Assembly: GCA_910584055.1 (NCBI GenBank)
Contig: CAJTZS010000083.1
Location: 1 to 5,802, forward strand
Reading direction: 5' to 3'
DNA length: 5,802 nt
DNA from: an uncultured Muribaculaceae bacterium
GTDB taxonomy: Bacteria; Bacteroidota; Bacteroidia; Bacteroidales; Muribaculaceae
Shown in pieces: positions 5,764 through 5,802 of this stretch. Within the stretch, counting starts at the first letter, position 1; each line of letters opens with the position of its first letter. The notes under the pieces are model-generated. The model was not told where the DNA came from. It did no database searches and saw only the letters and a program-made list of their open reading frames with translations. The translations under genes and the position numbers were made by a program.

Positions 5764-5802
5764 AATTCTTAAGTTGTTATATTCACGCACGTACGCGCGA
5801 TG
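5752..5802 (-). pseudogene. Preceding reading frame of the same HTCS gene, ending at a premature TAA
   Basis: On the minus strand from the window edge the frame reads HRAYVREYNNLRISNV and then stops at TAA (5754-5752). The segment looks like the first helix of a receiver domain, and its last residues SNV are repeated at the start of the downstream frame (MSNVYTATNGEEAL). Deleting one 7-bp copy gives RISNVYTATNGEEAL without a break. It is therefore the continuation of the HTCS gene whose sensor and kinase portion lies beyond 5802. Confidence 0.6.

Noticed and set aside
5236..5772. 178-aa plus-strand open frame opposite the HTCS gene
   Set aside because: It is antisense to clear receiver and AraC domains; its length follows from the codon usage of the minus-strand gene.
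1..5802. CRISPR array, tRNA, rRNA, insertion sequence or integrase
   Set aside because: No regularly spaced repeats, cloverleaf, rRNA-like sequence, transposase or recombinase motif was seen on either strand.

Overview
The window reads as part of a Bacteroidales genome (possibly Muribaculaceae or a relative). Three things point there. The promoters match the Bacteroidetes -33/-7 type (TTTG or TTG, about 20 bp, TAnnTTTG). There is a pair of DUF4230 proteins, a family common in Bacteroidetes. The right end carries the receiver-plus-AraC end of what looks like a hybrid two-component system (HTCS), an architecture characteristic of this phylum. The species assignment is inference.

Layout from left to right: (1) positions 1-67 may hold the first 22 codons of a divergent minus-strand gene. 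(2) 104-1174 and 1181-2170 form a compact type II restriction-modification operon: a HindVP-type PD-(D/E)XK endonuclease followed 6 nt later by a C5-cytosine methyltransferase. The family suggests GRCGYC as the target. (3) 2205-2828 is a DUF4230 lipoprotein. (4) 2829-3055 is an AT-rich intergenic region with a recognisable promoter, whose -7 box sits inside a perfect 9-bp inverted repeat. (5) 3056-4489 encodes a 477-aa AAA ATPase with a C-terminal DUF234/PD-(D/E)XK-like domain. (6) 4486-5103 is a second DUF4230 protein, membrane anchored, overlapping the ATPase gene by ATGA. (7) 5058-5802 on the minus strand is the C-terminal end of an HTCS regulator, convergent with and overlapping the second DUF4230 gene.

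The best reading is a host locus (DUF4230 pair facing an HTCS gene) colonised by accessory DNA. The DUF4230-like and HTCS genes are visibly richer in G+C than the restriction-modification and ATPase genes. The ATPase gene lies exactly between the two DUF4230 genes, and the hexamer TTATGA closes both the first DUF4230 gene and the ATPase gene. Removing 2829-4489 would recreate an ATGA stop/start overlap between the two DUF4230 genes, so the ATPase and its promoter look like a precise insertion into a translationally coupled pair.

The HTCS gene is interrupted by a 7-bp tandem duplication (CATTAGA twice, 5750-5763) that shifts the frame early in the receiver domain. Taking out one copy joins the two frames into a normal-looking receiver. 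As written, the kinase part (outside the window) would be separated from its phospho-acceptor and DNA-binding parts, unless translation restarts at the ATG at 5759.
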